Position numbers and translations under genes: made by a program
NCBI GenBank assembly: GCA_003818495.1
Contig: RPRK01000012.1
Coordinates: 1-49,025 of the forward strand
Reading direction: 5' to 3'
From: Burkholderiales bacterium
GTDB lineage: Bacteria; Pseudomonadota; Gammaproteobacteria; Burkholderiales; Burkholderiaceae_E
Length of the DNA: 49,025 nt
The notes under the pieces: model-generated
What the model saw: only the letters and a program-made list of their open reading frames with translations
Database searches by the model: none
Told to the model about the DNA's origin: nothing
Shown: positions 31,056-44,180 of the stretch, one piece after another
Position numbering within the stretch: position 1 is the stretch's first letter
How the letters are laid out: the number at the start of each line of letters is the position of its first letter

Positions 31056-31637
31056 TCAGCTGCGGGCGAGGAGCTTGAGGGCCTGCCGGATGCCGTCGGA
31101 GACGCCGGTGTCGGGCGGCACCTGCTTGGCCGCCACCGTCGCCTCGCGCTCGGAGTAACCGAGCGACAGCAGCGCGCGCAGGATGTCGGCGGCGTGGTCC
31201 GGCACCGGCGGCTGGCCCGCGACCGCGGGCAGCTCGGGCCCCAGCTTGCCCTTGAGCTCGAGCAGCAGTCTCTCCGCGGTCTTCTTGCCGATGCCGGGCA
31301 CCTTCACCAGCCGCCCGGCCTCCTGCAGCGTGACCGCCTGCGCGAGGTCCGCCACCGACATGCCCGAGAGGACCGCGAGCGCCGTGCGCGGGCCGACGCT
31401 CGAGATCTTGATGAGCGCGCGGAACGCCGTGCGTTCGCCCTCGGTGAGGAAGCCGTAGAGGAGCTGCGCGTCCTCCCGGACCACGAAGTGCGTGAGCAGC
31501 ACGACGCGCTCGCCCGCCGGCGGCAGGTCGTACAGCGTGCTCATGGGCACGTCGACCTCGTAGCCGGTGCCCTGCACGTCGATCAGCACCTGGGGCGGCG
31601 ACTTGGACAGCAGCACCCCGGAGAGGCGCCCGATCAC
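31056..31637 (-). CDS. ruvA: Holliday junction branch-migration protein RuvA
   Basis: 193 aa from a GTG at 31635-31637 that overlaps the ruvC stop (GTGA). Domain I OB-fold ([28 protein letters not shown]), domain II with two HhH motifs ([19 protein letters not shown] and [23 protein letters not shown]), and domain III UBA-like end ([24 protein letters not shown]). It binds the four-way junction and loads RuvB. Standard length. Confidence 0.97.
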   Translation of the reverse strand: MIGRLSGVLLSKSPPQVLIDVQGTGYEVDVPMSTLYDLPPAGERVVLLTHFVVREDAQLLYGFLTEGERTAFRALIKISSVGPRTALAVLSGMSVADLAQAVTLQEAGRLVKVPGIGKKTAERLLLELKGKLGPELPAVAGQPPVPDHAADILRALLSLGYSEREATVAAKQVPPDTGVSDGIRQALKLLARS

Positions 31638-32203
31638 GAGTGCACCAGCCTGCCGCGCCGCACGCGGGCGCCACGGCGCGCGAGCACGGACGGCGCCGCG
31701 TGGCTCGCCGCGCCGGCCACCAGTGTCTCGACAAGCGTCATGGATTGCGCCTGGCAGGCCGCGCAGGCCAGCGCGTCGGCGGCATCCTTCGACGGCGTGC
31801 CCGGCAGCCCGAGCAGCCGCACGACCATCGCCTGTACCTGCTGCTTGGTCGCGCGGCCGTAGCCGACGACCGCCTGCTTGATCTGCATCGGGGTGAATTC
31901 GGCGACCGCGAGGCCGGCGGTCGCGGCCGCGCAGATCGCGGCGCCCCGCGCCTGGCCGAGCAGCAGCGTGGTCTGCGGGTTCACGTTGACGAACACCCGC
32001 TCGATCGCGGCCGAGGCCGGCTGGTACTCGTCGATGACCTCGCGCAGCTGCGAGAAGATCGTGGCCAGCCGTGCGGGCAGCTCGCCGTCGGGCACGCGGA
32101 TCACCCCGCTCGCCACGTAGACGAGGCGGCCGGCGGCGTGCCGTTCGACGATGCCGAAGCCGGTCAGCCGCAGGCCGGGGTCGATACCGAGGATCCGTTC
32201 CAT
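31634..32203 (-). CDS. ruvC: Holliday junction resolvase RuvC
   Basis: 189 aa; ATG at 32201-32203. RNase-H-like endonuclease that cuts Holliday junctions. The acidic catalytic residues are visible: Asp7 in [15 protein letters not shown], Glu in [15 protein letters not shown], and Asp pair in [27 protein letters not shown] is also typical. The last ~20 residues are Arg/Ala-rich ([15 protein letters not shown]), somewhat longer than in E. coli. Follows purH by 50 bases and overlaps ruvA. Confidence 0.96.
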   Translation of the reverse strand: MERILGIDPGLRLTGFGIVERHAAGRLVYVASGVIRVPDGELPARLATIFSQLREVIDEYQPASAAIERVFVNVNPQTTLLLGQARGAAICAAATAGLAVAEFTPMQIKQAVVGYGRATKQQVQAMVVRLLGLPGTPSKDAADALACAACQAQSMTLVETLVAGAASHAAPSVLARRGARVRRGRLVHS

Positions 32204-32253
32204 CGGTCCGGATGATACGCGTCTGACCCGAGGGGCCGCGCCGCCCCCGGGAA

Positions 32254-33813
32254 TCAGTGCCGGAAGTGGCGCACGCCCGAGAACACCATCGCGACGCCGC
32301 GCTCGTCGGCCGCCGCGATCACCTCCTCGTCGCGCACCGAGCCGCCGGGCTGGATCACCGCGACCGCGCCGGCATCGACCACCACGTCGAGGCCGTCGCG
32401 GAACGGGAAGAACGCGTCGGAGGCGACCACCGAGCCGGCGAGCGTGAGGTTCGCGTGCTCGGCCTTGATCGAGGCGATGCGCGCGGAATCGATGCGGCTC
32501 ATCTGGCCGGCGCCGACGCCGAGCGTGCGGCCGTCGCCGCAGAACACGATCGCGTTGGACTTCACGAACTTCGCCACCCGCCAGGCGAACAGCAGGTCGC
32601 TCAGCTGCGCCGGGCTCGGCGCGCGCTTCGTGACGATCTTCAGATCCTCGGGCGCGAGGTTCCATTCGTCCGGCGTCTGCACCAGCAGGCCGCCGCCGAC
32701 GCGCTTGAGGTCGACGTGGTTCGTCGAGCGGGCGATCGGGATCTCGAGGAGGCGCACGTTCTGCTTGGCCGCGAACACGCGGCGCGCCGCATCGTCGAAT
32801 CCGGGCGCGATCAGGACCTCGACGAACTGCTTGGAGACCTGCTCGGCCGCGATGCCGTCGAGCGGCCGGTTGAACGCGATGATGCCGCCGAACGCCGAGG
32901 TGGGGTCCGTTGCGAACGCCTTCGCATAGGCGTCGCCGCAGTCGCGGCCGATCGCGACGCCGCAGGGGTTCGCGTGCTTGACGATCACGCAGGCGGCTTC
33001 CTCGAACGTCTTGACGCACTCCCAGGCCGCGTCGGAGTCGGCGATGTTGTTGTACGACAGCTCCTTGCCCTGGAGTTGCCGGTAGTGAGCGAGCGTGCCG
33101 GTCGCCGGCGCGACGTCCCGATAGAACGCCGCGCCCTGGTGCGGGTTCTCGCCGTAGCGCATCGGCTGCACGCGCTCGAACTGCATCGTCAGCGACTGCG
33201 GGAACGCGTCGCGCGTGCCGTCGGTGCGCACGCCCCCCAGCCAGTTGGCGATCGCCCCGTCGTACTGCGCGGTGTGCGCGAACACCTTGCGGGCGAGCTC
33301 GAAGCGGGTCGCGTCGGCGACCACGCCGTGCTCGCGGATCTCGCCGAGCACGCGCCGGTAGTCCTTCGGGTCGACAACGACGGCCACGCCGGAATGATTC
33401 TTCGCCGCGGCCCGCAGCATCGCCGGCCCGCCGATGTCGATGTTCTCGATCGCGTCCTCGAGCGTGCAGTCGAGCCGCGCGACGGTCTGCTGGAACGGAT
33501 AGAGATTGACGACCAGCAGGTCGATGCGGCCGATGCCGTGCGCCTCGATCGCCGCCATGTGCTCGGGCGAATCCCGGCGGGCGAGCAGACCGCCGTGCAC
33601 CTTCGGATGCAGCGTCTTGACGCGCCCGTCGAGCATCTCCGGAAAGCCGGTGTAGTCCGAGACCTCGGTGACCGCGAGCCCCGCCTGCTGCAGCAGCTTC
33701 GCGGTGCCGCCGGTCGACAGCAGCTTCACGCCGAGCGCGGCGAGCTGCGAGGCGAGCTCGACGACGCCGTCCTTGTCCGAGACGCTGATCAGGGCGCGTT
33801 CGACGCGATGCAT
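32254..33813 (-). CDS. purH: Bifunctional AICAR transformylase / IMP cyclohydrolase PurH
   Basis: 519 aa. Catalyses the last two steps of IMP synthesis in the cytoplasm. The N-terminal MGS-like cyclohydrolase domain (about 1-150) has [47 protein letters not shown]. The C-terminal transformylase domain contains the Lys-His pair in [29 protein letters not shown], and the closing [14 protein letters not shown] and [15 protein letters not shown]. Full length. Lies between fis and ruvC, the usual betaproteobacterial position. Confidence 0.97.
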   Translation of the reverse strand: MHRVERALISVSDKDGVVELASQLAALGVKLLSTGGTAKLLQQAGLAVTEVSDYTGFPEMLDGRVKTLHPKVHGGLLARRDSPEHMAAIEAHGIGRIDLLVVNLYPFQQTVARLDCTLEDAIENIDIGGPAMLRAAAKNHSGVAVVVDPKDYRRVLGEIREHGVVADATRFELARKVFAHTAQYDGAIANWLGGVRTDGTRDAFPQSLTMQFERVQPMRYGENPHQGAAFYRDVAPATGTLAHYRQLQGKELSYNNIADSDAAWECVKTFEEAACVIVKHANPCGVAIGRDCGDAYAKAFATDPTSAFGGIIAFNRPLDGIAAEQVSKQFVEVLIAPGFDDAARRVFAAKQNVRLLEIPIARSTNHVDLKRVGGGLLVQTPDEWNLAPEDLKIVTKRAPSPAQLSDLLFAWRVAKFVKSNAIVFCGDGRTLGVGAGQMSRIDSARIASIKAEHANLTLAGSVVASDAFFPFRDGLDVVVDAGAVAVIQPGGSVRDEEVIAAADERGVAMVFSGVRHFRH

Positions 33814-33838
33814 GGTGAGGCTCTCCGGGTGGGGCCGC

Positions 33839-34081
33839 TCAGAGCAGGCCGTAGTGCTGCAGCTTCTTGCGAAGCGTGTTGCGGTTGATGCCGAGCATCT
33901 CGCTCGCCCGCAGCTGGTTGCCGTGCGCCTGCTTCATCACGACCTCGAGCATCGGCCGCTCGACCGAGGCGAGCACCATGTCGTAGATCGCGCTCGGCCG
34001 TGCGCCCTCGAGGTCCCGGAAGTACTTCTCGAGACTGCGGGTCACCGCCTGGTCAATGGACTGCGATTCGGTCATCTGCAT
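33839..34081 (-). CDS. fis: Nucleoid-associated regulator Fis
   Basis: 80 aa (or 78 from the second Met at 34075). The C-terminal HTH is diagnostic: [37 protein letters not shown]. The N-terminal arm is shorter than E. coli Fis (98 aa), normal for beta-proteobacteria. Fis bends DNA and regulates rRNA/tRNA and growth-phase genes. The start overlaps the dusB end by 29 bases, so it is translationally coupled to dusB as in E. coli. Confidence 0.95.
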   Translation of the reverse strand: MQMTESQSIDQAVTRSLEKYFRDLEGARPSAIYDMVLASVERPMLEVVMKQAHGNQLRASEMLGINRNTLRKKLQHYGLL

Positions 34082-35108
34082 GGTCGAGATAGTCGTCGAG
34101 CAGGGCGAGCTGCACGTCGGGCCGCTCGGCGCGATTGATCGCGTCGCGCAGCCGGACCGCGTCGCCGCGGTCGTCGGTGCCTGCCTGCGTGGGGTCCGTG
34201 GCGTGGGCGCGGGCGGCGGCGAAGCGCCGGTCCTCGCACCAGCCGTCGATGTACCAGCCGATGTGCTTGCGCGCGATCCGCGGGCCCTGGAGCTCGCCGT
34301 AGAACGCGTAGTGGTCGATCAGGTGACCGCGCAGCACGCTGCGGATCTCGGCGAGGTCGGGCGGCGCGAGCAGCTCGCCCGTCCTCAGGAAATGGTCGAT
34401 CTCGCGGAAGATCCAGGGCCGCCCCTGCGCGGCCCGTCCGATCATCACCGCGTCGGCGCCGGTGCGCGCGAGGACGAACGCCGCCTTCGCCGGCGAGTCG
34501 ATGTCGCCGTTGGCCACCACCGGCACGTCCACCGCCTGCTTGACCTCGGCGATGGTGTCGTACTCCGCGTGTCCGCCGAACGCGCAGGCCCGGGTACGGC
34601 CGTGGACGGTGATCATCGCGGCTCCGGCCGATGTCAGCGCGCGGGCGAGCGCCACCGCATTGCGCCGGGCCGGCGAGGGGCCGGTGCGCAGCTTCACCGT
34701 GACCGGCACGTCGACCGCCGCCGCCACCGCCGCCACGATCGCGATGGCCAGCGGCTCGTCGGCCATCAGCGCCGAGCCGGCCGCCACGTCGCACACCTTC
34801 TTGGCCGGACAGCCCATGTTGATGTCGATCACCTGGGCGCCGCGGTCGACGTTGAAGCGGGCGGCCTCGGCCATCATCGCCGGGTCGGCGCCGGCGATCT
34901 GCACGGCCTTCGGGGTCGGCTCGCCCTGGTGGTCCAGACGCCGCGCCGTCTTCACCGATGCCCACAGCCGCGGGTTGGAGGCGGCCATCTCCGACACCGC
35001 GTAGCCGGCGCCGAGCGCGCGGCAGAGCTGTCGGAACGGCCGGTCCGTGACGCCGGCCATCGGCGCGACGAACACGTTGTTGGGCAACCGGTACGGGCCG
35101 AGGTGCAT
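34053..35108 (-). CDS. dusB: tRNA-dihydrouridine synthase DusB
   Basis: 351 aa. FMN-dependent reduction of specific uridines in the tRNA D-loop region. TIM-barrel motifs: NVFVAPMAGVTDRPFRQLC, VQIAGADPAMMAEAARF, VIDINMGCPAKKVCDVAAGSALM (catalytic Cys region), VTVKLRTG, ITVHGRTRACAFGGHAEY, VVANGDIDSPAKA, DAVMIGRAAQGRPWIFREI. The C-terminal helical domain recognises tRNA (HIGWYIDGW). First gene of the dusB-fis unit; a candidate promoter lies 80 bases upstream. Confidence 0.96.
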   Translation of the reverse strand: MHLGPYRLPNNVFVAPMAGVTDRPFRQLCRALGAGYAVSEMAASNPRLWASVKTARRLDHQGEPTPKAVQIAGADPAMMAEAARFNVDRGAQVIDINMGCPAKKVCDVAAGSALMADEPLAIAIVAAVAAAVDVPVTVKLRTGPSPARRNAVALARALTSAGAAMITVHGRTRACAFGGHAEYDTIAEVKQAVDVPVVANGDIDSPAKAAFVLARTGADAVMIGRAAQGRPWIFREIDHFLRTGELLAPPDLAEIRSVLRGHLIDHYAFYGELQGPRIARKHIGWYIDGWCEDRRFAAARAHATDPTQAGTDDRGDAVRLRDAINRAERPDVQLALLDDYLDHADDRIAVH

Positions 35109-35186
35109 GGCGTGGACGGGGCGGGGAGCTGCGGGCCACGCGGGGCGAGCGTGTGGCAGGGCGGTGGCGGGCCAGGGGGGGAGCGG

Positions 35187-35192
35187 ATTCTA
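35187..35192 (-). promoter_or_regulatory. Candidate -10 of the dusB-fis operon
   Basis: On the minus strand TAGAAT (5 of 6) lies about 80 bases before the dusB ATG, in an AT-richer stretch (GGATTTTCGCTAGAAT). The -35 hexamer at 17-base spacing (TTCTTG) is weak. Two short inverted repeats overlap it: 35183-35204 (GCGGATT/AATCCGC) and 35203-35221 (GCCTGC/GCAGGC). The rest of 35109-35327 shows nothing else I can name. Confidence 0.45.
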
Positions 35193-35327
35193 GCGAAAAT
35201 CCGCCTGCACAAGAAGCAGGCAGCGCGACCCCGTTCCGAAGCCGGTGAGGGTGAGCGGACGCTATCGTGCGGTGCCGCCGCAGGGCGCGCGTCCCGCCGC
35301 CCCCGCGCAGACGCTCCCGGCGCCGGC

Positions 35328-36514
35328 TCAGCGGTGGCCGAACATCAGGTGAAGCGCGAGCGGGCGACGCAGCGGCGCGATCGCGTCGAGCGCCGCGAGC
35401 ACCGGTGACTGCAGCGGGCGGGCCAGCGGCCAGGTGAAGCTCGCCGCCATCAGGTCGGTCAGCGCGATCGTGACCGTCCGGTCCAGCCGCCGGCCCCGGG
35501 CCCAGCGCTCGAGCGCCTGCGGCAGGGGCACGCCACGCAGGTGCACCGGCGCGAGCGCATCGGCGAGCTCGAACGCATCGCGCAGGCCGAGGTTCAGCCC
35601 CTGTCCGGCGACCGGATGCAGCGATTGGGCGGCGTTGCCGATCCAGGCCTCGCCGGTCGCGGAGAGGGCGCGGCGGGCCCGGCGCGCGAGCGGCGCGACC
35701 GCGAGCGGCCCGTCGACCTGGAGCGGGCCCAGCGCGTCCCCGAAGCGCTGCTGCAGCGCCGCCGACAGCGCAGGGAGGTCCGTGTTCCGGCGTGCCTCGC
35801 AGCGTTCGGGCCGGTCGCACCACACCAGTGTCCAGCGGCCGGGTTCCGGCAGCGGCAGCAGTGCGAGCGGGCCGTCGGGGGTGAACCGCTCGAACGCGGT
35901 GCCGTGCAGCGTCGAGGGCGCCCGCGGCGCGCCGACCTCGCCGAGCAGCGCGCACTGGTCGAACTCGCGGGTATCGGCATCGTCGCCGGCGTCGCCCTCG
36001 GCATGCACGACCAGGGCGACCGGAGTGCCCGCGGCGGGCGGCGACGCCCAGCGATGGGCGCGTGCCGCGAGGCGCAGCGCGCGCGTGAGGGGGCCGTAGC
36101 GCATCACGTACCCGAGCGCCGGCATCCCCAGGTCGGTCGCGACGATGCGGGTGCGGCCGGCGTGCCCGCGCAGCGACACCTCGACCCGCTCGATGCGGCC
36201 GGCCGCAGGCATCGCGGCGATGCGCTCGAGCAGCTGGGTCGTGCCCTGGGAGATCGCCAGCGTGCGGGCCGCGAGCGCGGGCGGCACCGGTGCGTCCGCG
36301 TCGGGGGGCGGGTCGAGCGCGATCGTCGAGGCCGGCACGCCGCGCCGCACGAGGAAGAGCGCGAAGGCGAGCGCGACCGGTCCGGCGCCGACGACGTGCC
36401 AGCGCGGGTCGGGCGCATCGGTCGCATCGGTCGCAGCAGGCGAGCCGGCGTCCCGGTGGTCCGGGCCGTGCGCGTCGTGGGGAGCGTCCTCGACGGACGC
36501 GGTGCCGCCCGCGC

Positions 36515-36518
<4 letters not shown>
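35328..36518 (-). CDS. UbiH/UbiF-type FAD-dependent monooxygenase
   Basis: 396 aa from the ATG at 36516-36518, overlapping the pepP stop (ATGA). Probable ubiquinone-ring hydroxylase. An acidic/His-rich ~38-residue N-terminus precedes the FAD loop WHVVGAGPVALAFALFLVRRGV. The second FAD motif reads GNAAQSLHPVAGQGLNLGLRDAFELAD, with Asn-Ala-Ala-Gln as in betaproteobacterial UbiH homologues rather than GDAAH. The central DG motif of the class is replaced by LVVHAEGDAGDD. Position downstream of pepP matches the conserved pepP-ubiH pair. Which ring position it hydroxylates cannot be told. Confidence 0.87.
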
Positions 36519-39586
<3,068 letters not shown>

Positions 39587-39605
39587 GCGTATCCGGGTGG
39601 CTCCC

Positions 39606-39612
39606 TATAATA
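39606..39612. promoter_or_regulatory. TATAAT box between amgK and lptD
   Basis: A perfect TATAAT (39606-39611) on the + strand lies 48 bases before the lptD ATG. The overlapping complement reads TATTAT (39612-39607), also usable for amgK on the minus strand, leaving a leader of only ~15 bases. Neither direction has a convincing -35, so the orientation is inferred from spacing. Confidence 0.55.
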
Positions 39613-39658
39613 CGGGATCGAACCGCAGCGCCCCGGAGCGCCCCCGAAGCCGCCTCGA

Positions 39659-41965
39659 ATGCGCCGCCCCCTTCGACCCCCGTCCGCCGCCGGTCCGCTC
39701 CTCCTCGCCGCGCTGCTCGCCGTGCCGGTGGGGGGTGCTCGTGCGCAGGGCGCGTCCGGTCCGCTCGAACCGGGGGGGGCCCGGCTGCGCCTCGAGACCG
39801 AGCTGCGCGAGTCGAACCTCGATGCCGACGCGCCCCGTCCGACCTTCGCGCGCGGCGATTCGGTCGACGGCCGCACGAACCGCGAGACGACGCTCGAGGG
39901 CAATGCCGAGGTGCGGCGCGGCGGCACGGTCATCCGCGGCGACCGGCTGACGATCTACGAGGCCGACGACGAGGTGGTCGCCGTGGGCAACGTCCGCATC
40001 GCCCGCGAAGGCACGGTCTTCACCGGCCCCGAGCTGATCCTCAGGCTCGACGCGAACGAAGGCTCCTTCGCCTCGCCCCGCTACTACGTGCCGGCCACCG
40101 GTGCCCGGGGCGAGGCCGAGCGGGCCGACTTCCTCGGCCGCGGCGAGGTCGAGATGACCAACGCCACGTACACCACCTGCAAGCCCGACGATCCGGACTG
40201 GTACCTGCGGGCGGAGTCGTTCACCCTCGACCGCAGTGCCGACGAGGGTTCGGCGCGCTGGGCCACGCTCTACTTCAAGGACGTGCCGATCTTCAAGGCG
40301 CCTGCGGTCGCGTTCCCGCTCGGCGACGAGCGGCGCAGCGGCTTCCTGCCGCCCACGCTGTCGATCTCCAGCACCTACGGTACGGAGGTCCGCGTGCCGT
40401 ACTACTGGAACATCGCGCCCAATCGCGACTTCACGCTCTACACGAACGCGACCGCCCGCCGCGGCCTGCAGGTCGGCGGCCTGGCGCGCTACCTCGAGCC
40501 GCAGTCGAACGGCGCCACCCGGTTCGAGTACAACCCGAACGACATCGAGGCCGCGGCGTCGCGGTGGATGATCGACAGCACGCACACCGTCACCAACTGG
40601 AACGGCTTCTCCGGCGGCTGGGTGGTGCGTGGCGTCTCGGACGACAGCTACTACGTCGACTACTCGCGCACGATCGCGCAGAGCGCCGAGCGCAGCCTGC
40701 CGCGCAGCGTGTTCGTGACCCGCGCGTTCGGCGACACGGTGGTCACCGCCCGGGCGCTGGCCTACCAGAACATCCTCGAGGCGCGCAGCGCGCCGGCCTA
40801 CGACCGGATGCCGCAGATCACCGCGCTCCATTCCAAGCGGGACCTCGCCGGCTTCGACTTCCTCGTCGCCGCCGATGCCAGCGATTTCCGCCGCGACCTG
40901 GCCAACAGCGCCCAGGGCGCGCGGATGATCGTCAATCCCTCGATCGCCTATCCGTTCGGCGGCCCGGCCTGGTTCCTCACGCCCAAGGCCTCGGTGCACG
41001 CGACCTCGTACCGGCTCGAGGTCAACCCGGTCGGGCCGGAGTCGATCGACCGCGTGGTGCCGACGTTCTCGCTGGATTCGGGGCTGGTGTTCGAGCGCAC
41101 CACCACGCTCGGCAGCCGCGACATGATCCAGACGCTCGAGCCGCGCCTGCTGTACGTCTACACGCCGTATCGCGACCAGAGCCAGATCCCGGTGTTCGAC
41201 TCGGCCGTGGCCAACCTGAGCTTCGCGACGCTGTTCAACGAGCAGCTCTTCGTCGGGGGCGACCGGATCGCCGACGCCAACCAGATCACCGCCGGCGCGG
41301 TCTCGCGCTTCATCGAGCCGTCGACCGGCATCGAGTCGCTGCGGCTGGGCGCGGCCCAGCGCGTCTACTTCAACGAGCAGCGGGTCACGCTGCCGGGCGT
41401 GCCGACGCGGACCTATTCGCGTTCCGACGTGCTGCTGGTCGCCTCGGGCAACCTCGGCGGCGGCCACAACATCGACGCCGGGGTGCAGGTGTCGGTGGCC
41501 GAGGGGGCCGTTCCGCGATTCGGCGTGTCGTGGCGCTTCTGGCCGGCCCACGACCGGCTGTTCAACGTGGCGCTGCGCTACCAGGAGCGCGACTACGCGC
41601 AGATCGACACCTCGTGGCGATGGCCGATCTCGCGCCGCTGGAACACGCTCGGTCGCGTGAACTATTCGGTCCTGCGCGAAGGGGTCGACCCGGCCACCGG
41701 GGTGCTCGGCCCCACGCGGCCGCAGCTGCTCGAAGGGGTGTTCGGACTCGAGTACGCGGCCGACTGCTGGATCACCCGCTTCGTCGCCCAGCGCTACGTG
41801 ACCACCACCGCGCAGCGGACCAGCGCGTTCTTCGTGCAGCTCGAGCTCAACGGGCTCGCGAGGATCGGGCTGGACCCCTTCGATATACTGACGCGCAACA
41901 TCCCCGGCTATCGGCCCCCCTCGACGCGGCCGGCCACGCCGTCCAGATTCTTCGGATACGAATGA
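39659..41965 (+). CDS. lptD: LPS-assembly protein LptD
   Basis: 768 aa. Signal peptide (about 1-30, LLLAALLAVPVGGARAQ). N-terminal OstA/jellyroll domain (about 75-180: LEGNAEVRRGGTVIRGDRLTIYEADDEV) that receives LPS from LptA, then a large 26-strand barrel with many aromatic strands and typical YNPNDI, FEYNPND and RVPYYWNIAPNRD segments. Only two cysteines are present, Cys174 (TTCKPDD) and Cys703 (ADCWITR); E. coli LptD has four. It inserts LPS into the outer leaflet with LptE. Overlaps surA by ATGA. Confidence 0.95.
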   Translation: MRRPLRPPSAAGPLLLAALLAVPVGGARAQGASGPLEPGGARLRLETELRESNLDADAPRPTFARGDSVDGRTNRETTLEGNAEVRRGGTVIRGDRLTIYEADDEVVAVGNVRIAREGTVFTGPELILRLDANEGSFASPRYYVPATGARGEAERADFLGRGEVEMTNATYTTCKPDDPDWYLRAESFTLDRSADEGSARWATLYFKDVPIFKAPAVAFPLGDERRSGFLPPTLSISSTYGTEVRVPYYWNIAPNRDFTLYTNATARRGLQVGGLARYLEPQSNGATRFEYNPNDIEAAASRWMIDSTHTVTNWNGFSGGWVVRGVSDDSYYVDYSRTIAQSAERSLPRSVFVTRAFGDTVVTARALAYQNILEARSAPAYDRMPQITALHSKRDLAGFDFLVAADASDFRRDLANSAQGARMIVNPSIAYPFGGPAWFLTPKASVHATSYRLEVNPVGPESIDRVVPTFSLDSGLVFERTTTLGSRDMIQTLEPRLLYVYTPYRDQSQIPVFDSAVANLSFATLFNEQLFVGGDRIADANQITAGAVSRFIEPSTGIESLRLGAAQRVYFNEQRVTLPGVPTRTYSRSDVLLVASGNLGGGHNIDAGVQVSVAEGAVPRFGVSWRFWPAHDRLFNVALRYQERDYAQIDTSWRWPISRRWNTLGRVNYSVLREGVDPATGVLGPTRPQLLEGVFGLEYAADCWITRFVAQRYVTTTAQRTSAFFVQLELNGLARIGLDPFDILTRNIPGYRPPSTRPATPSRFFGYE

Positions 41966-43374
41966 ACACTCGCCGTTCGCCCTCGTGGACGCTCGTGCTG
42001 CTGCTGCTGCTCGCAGCGCTGCCGTGCGCGCACGCGCAGCTGCGCCTGCCCGGCGCCGGCCCGTCGCCCCTGGCCGTCCCCGCGCCGCCGCCGCCCGCGG
42101 CCGCGCCCGCCGGCGGTGCGCGGGCCGGCGAGCCGCTGCTCGTCGACCGCGTGGTCGCCGTCGTCAACAACGAGGCGATCACGGCGCGCGAGCTCGAATC
42201 GCGCACCCGCTCGATCGAGCAGCGCCTGCGCAGCCAGAACGTGCAGCTGCCGCCGATGCAGGAGCTGCAGCGCCAGGTGCTCGAGCGGATGATCGTCGAC
42301 CGTGCCGCCACCCAGGCGGCGCGCGAAGCGGGCATCCGGATCGACGACGCGGCGATCGACCGCGCGATCGCCCGGATCGCGCAGGAGTCCAAGCTGAGCG
42401 TCGCCCAGCTCCGCCAGCGCGTCGAGGCCGATGGCCAGCCCTTCGCCGCCTTCCGCCAGGAGGTGGCCTCCGAGATGACGATCGGCCGGATGCGCGAACG
42501 CGACATCGAGGGGCGGGTGCAGGTCTCCGAAGCCGAGGTGGACGCGCTGCTCGCCGAACAGGCCAGCGGCGGCGGCGCCGCGGCGGCCGAGTTCAACATC
42601 GCGCAGCTGCTCGTCCGCGTTCCCGAGAGCGCGTCGCCCGAGGTGGTCGAACGGGCCCGCCTGCGCGCCGAGGCGGCCGCCCGCGAGGCCCGCGGTGGCG
42701 TCGATTTCAGCCGACTGGTCGCGAACCTGTCCGACGGCACCGATGCGATCAGCGGCGGCGTGCTCGGCATGCGCACCGTCGACCGTCTGCCGCCGATGTT
42801 CGTGCAGGCGGTCGAGCCGCTGTCGCCCGGCGAGGTCGCGCCGGTGCTGCGCAGTCCCGCGGGCTTCCACGTCATCAAGCTGATCGACCGCCGCAACGGC
42901 GGGCTCGCCAAGCTCGCCGGCGCGCCGGTGCGCCAGACGCGCGCCCGGCACATCCTCGTGCGCGTCGACGAGCTGAACCCCGAGTCCGAGGTGATCCGCC
43001 GACTGACCGAGATCCGGCAACGGATCGAAGGCGGCTCGGTGAGCTTCGCCGACATGGCGCGTCAGTATTCGAAGGACGGCACCGCGTCCTCCGGCGGCGA
43101 TCTCGGCTGGGTGTACCCGGGCGACACGGTGCCCGAATTCGAGCGCGCGATGGACGAACTCGCCCCGGGCAAGATCGCCGGGCCCGTCCAGTCCCCCTTC
43201 GGCTACCACCTGATCGAGGTGCTCGAGCGGCGCACCGACGGTGCCTCGCCCGATCGCGTGCGGGCCGCGGCCCGCAACGCCATCCGCGAGCGCAAGGCGG
43301 CCGAGGCCTACCGCGAGTGGCTGTCGCAGGTCCGTGACCGGGCGTACGTCGTCATGCGCCTCGAAGAGCGGTGA
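41962..43374 (+). CDS. surA: Periplasmic chaperone / peptidyl-prolyl isomerase SurA
   Basis: 470 aa from the ATG at 41962. Signal peptide (about 1-25, ending ALPCAHAQ), then a Pro/Ala-rich stretch, the SurA N-domain (VDRVVAVVNNEAITARELESRTRSIEQRL ... LERMIVDRAATQAAREAGI), two parvulin domains (about 195-305: FNIAQLLVRVPE; about 318-425: RARHILVRVDELNPESEV ... GWVYPGDTVPEFERAMDEL) and a short C-terminal helix. It escorts outer-membrane proteins such as LptD. Coupled to lptD upstream and rsmA downstream. Confidence 0.96.
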   Translation: MNTRRSPSWTLVLLLLLAALPCAHAQLRLPGAGPSPLAVPAPPPPAAAPAGGARAGEPLLVDRVVAVVNNEAITARELESRTRSIEQRLRSQNVQLPPMQELQRQVLERMIVDRAATQAAREAGIRIDDAAIDRAIARIAQESKLSVAQLRQRVEADGQPFAAFRQEVASEMTIGRMRERDIEGRVQVSEAEVDALLAEQASGGGAAAAEFNIAQLLVRVPESASPEVVERARLRAEAAAREARGGVDFSRLVANLSDGTDAISGGVLGMRTVDRLPPMFVQAVEPLSPGEVAPVLRSPAGFHVIKLIDRRNGGLAKLAGAPVRQTRARHILVRVDELNPESEVIRRLTEIRQRIEGGSVSFADMARQYSKDGTASSGGDLGWVYPGDTVPEFERAMDELAPGKIAGPVQSPFGYHLIEVLERRTDGASPDRVRAAARNAIRERKAAEAYREWLSQVRDRAYVVMRLEER

Positions 43375-44180
43375 AGCACGCGCCGCGCAAGCGGTTCGGC
43401 CAGCACTTCCTGACCGATGGCTCGGTGCTGCAGCGGATCGCCGATGCGGTGTCGCCGCGTCCGGGCGAGCGCCTGGTCGAGATCGGGCCGGGGCTCGGCG
43501 CGCTCACCGCGGTGCTGCTGCAGCGGACCGACCGGCTCGAGGCGGTCGAGATCGACCGCGACCTGGTCGCCCGACTGCGCCAGCGCTGGCCGGAGCCGGC
43601 GCTCGTCGTGCACGAGGCCGATGCGCTCGCCTTCGATTTCTCGGCGCTCGCCGCGGAGGATCGCATCCGGCTGGTGGGCAACCTGCCCTACAACATCTCG
43701 AGCCCGCTGCTGATCGGGCTGCTCGAGCACCGCGAGCGGATCGTCGACGCCCACTTCATGCTGCAGAAGGAGGTGGTCGACCGGATCGTCGCGCCTCACG
43801 GCGTCGCCGACTACGGCCGCCTGGGCGTGATGCTGCAGGCCTTCCACCACGTCGAGCGGCTGTTCGGCGTCCCGCCCGAGGCCTTCGACCCGCCGCCGCG
43901 CGTCGATTCCTCCGTGGTGCGCATGCGCCCGAGGACCGAGCCCCTCGTGCGGGACCGTGCGACGCTCGAGCTGCTGCTGGCGGTCGCCTTCGGTCAGCGT
44001 CGGAAGATGCTGCGCGGCACCTTGCTGCCGTGGCTGCGCAGCCAGGGCGTCGACCCCGACCTGCCCGCCTTCGGGCTGACGCCCACGGCGCGTCCGGAGG
44101 AAGTGCCGGTGGTGCAGTGGGCCCGGATCGCCGATGCCCTCGTCGATGCCCGTGGCGCGGCACCGGCCGCGCCGGACTGA
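43371..44180 (+). CDS. rsmA: 16S rRNA dimethyladenosine transferase RsmA/KsgA
   Basis: 269 aa from a GTG at 43371 that overlaps the surA stop (GTGA). Methylates two adenines near the 3' end of 16S rRNA using SAM. Motifs: RKRFGQHFLTDGSVL, LVEIGPGLGALTAVLL (SAM loop), LEAVEIDRDLVARL, RLVGNLPYNISSPLL (catalytic NLPY), LQKEVVDRIVA, FDPPPRVDSSVV. In many Burkholderiales pdxA lies between surA and this gene; here the overlap leaves no room for it. Ends at a palindrome shared with gloA. Confidence 0.96.
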   Translation: MKHAPRKRFGQHFLTDGSVLQRIADAVSPRPGERLVEIGPGLGALTAVLLQRTDRLEAVEIDRDLVARLRQRWPEPALVVHEADALAFDFSALAAEDRIRLVGNLPYNISSPLLIGLLEHRERIVDAHFMLQKEVVDRIVAPHGVADYGRLGVMLQAFHHVERLFGVPPEAFDPPPRVDSSVVRMRPRTEPLVRDRATLELLLAVAFGQRRKMLRGTLLPWLRSQGVDPDLPAFGLTPTARPEEVPVVQWARIADALVDARGAAPAAPD

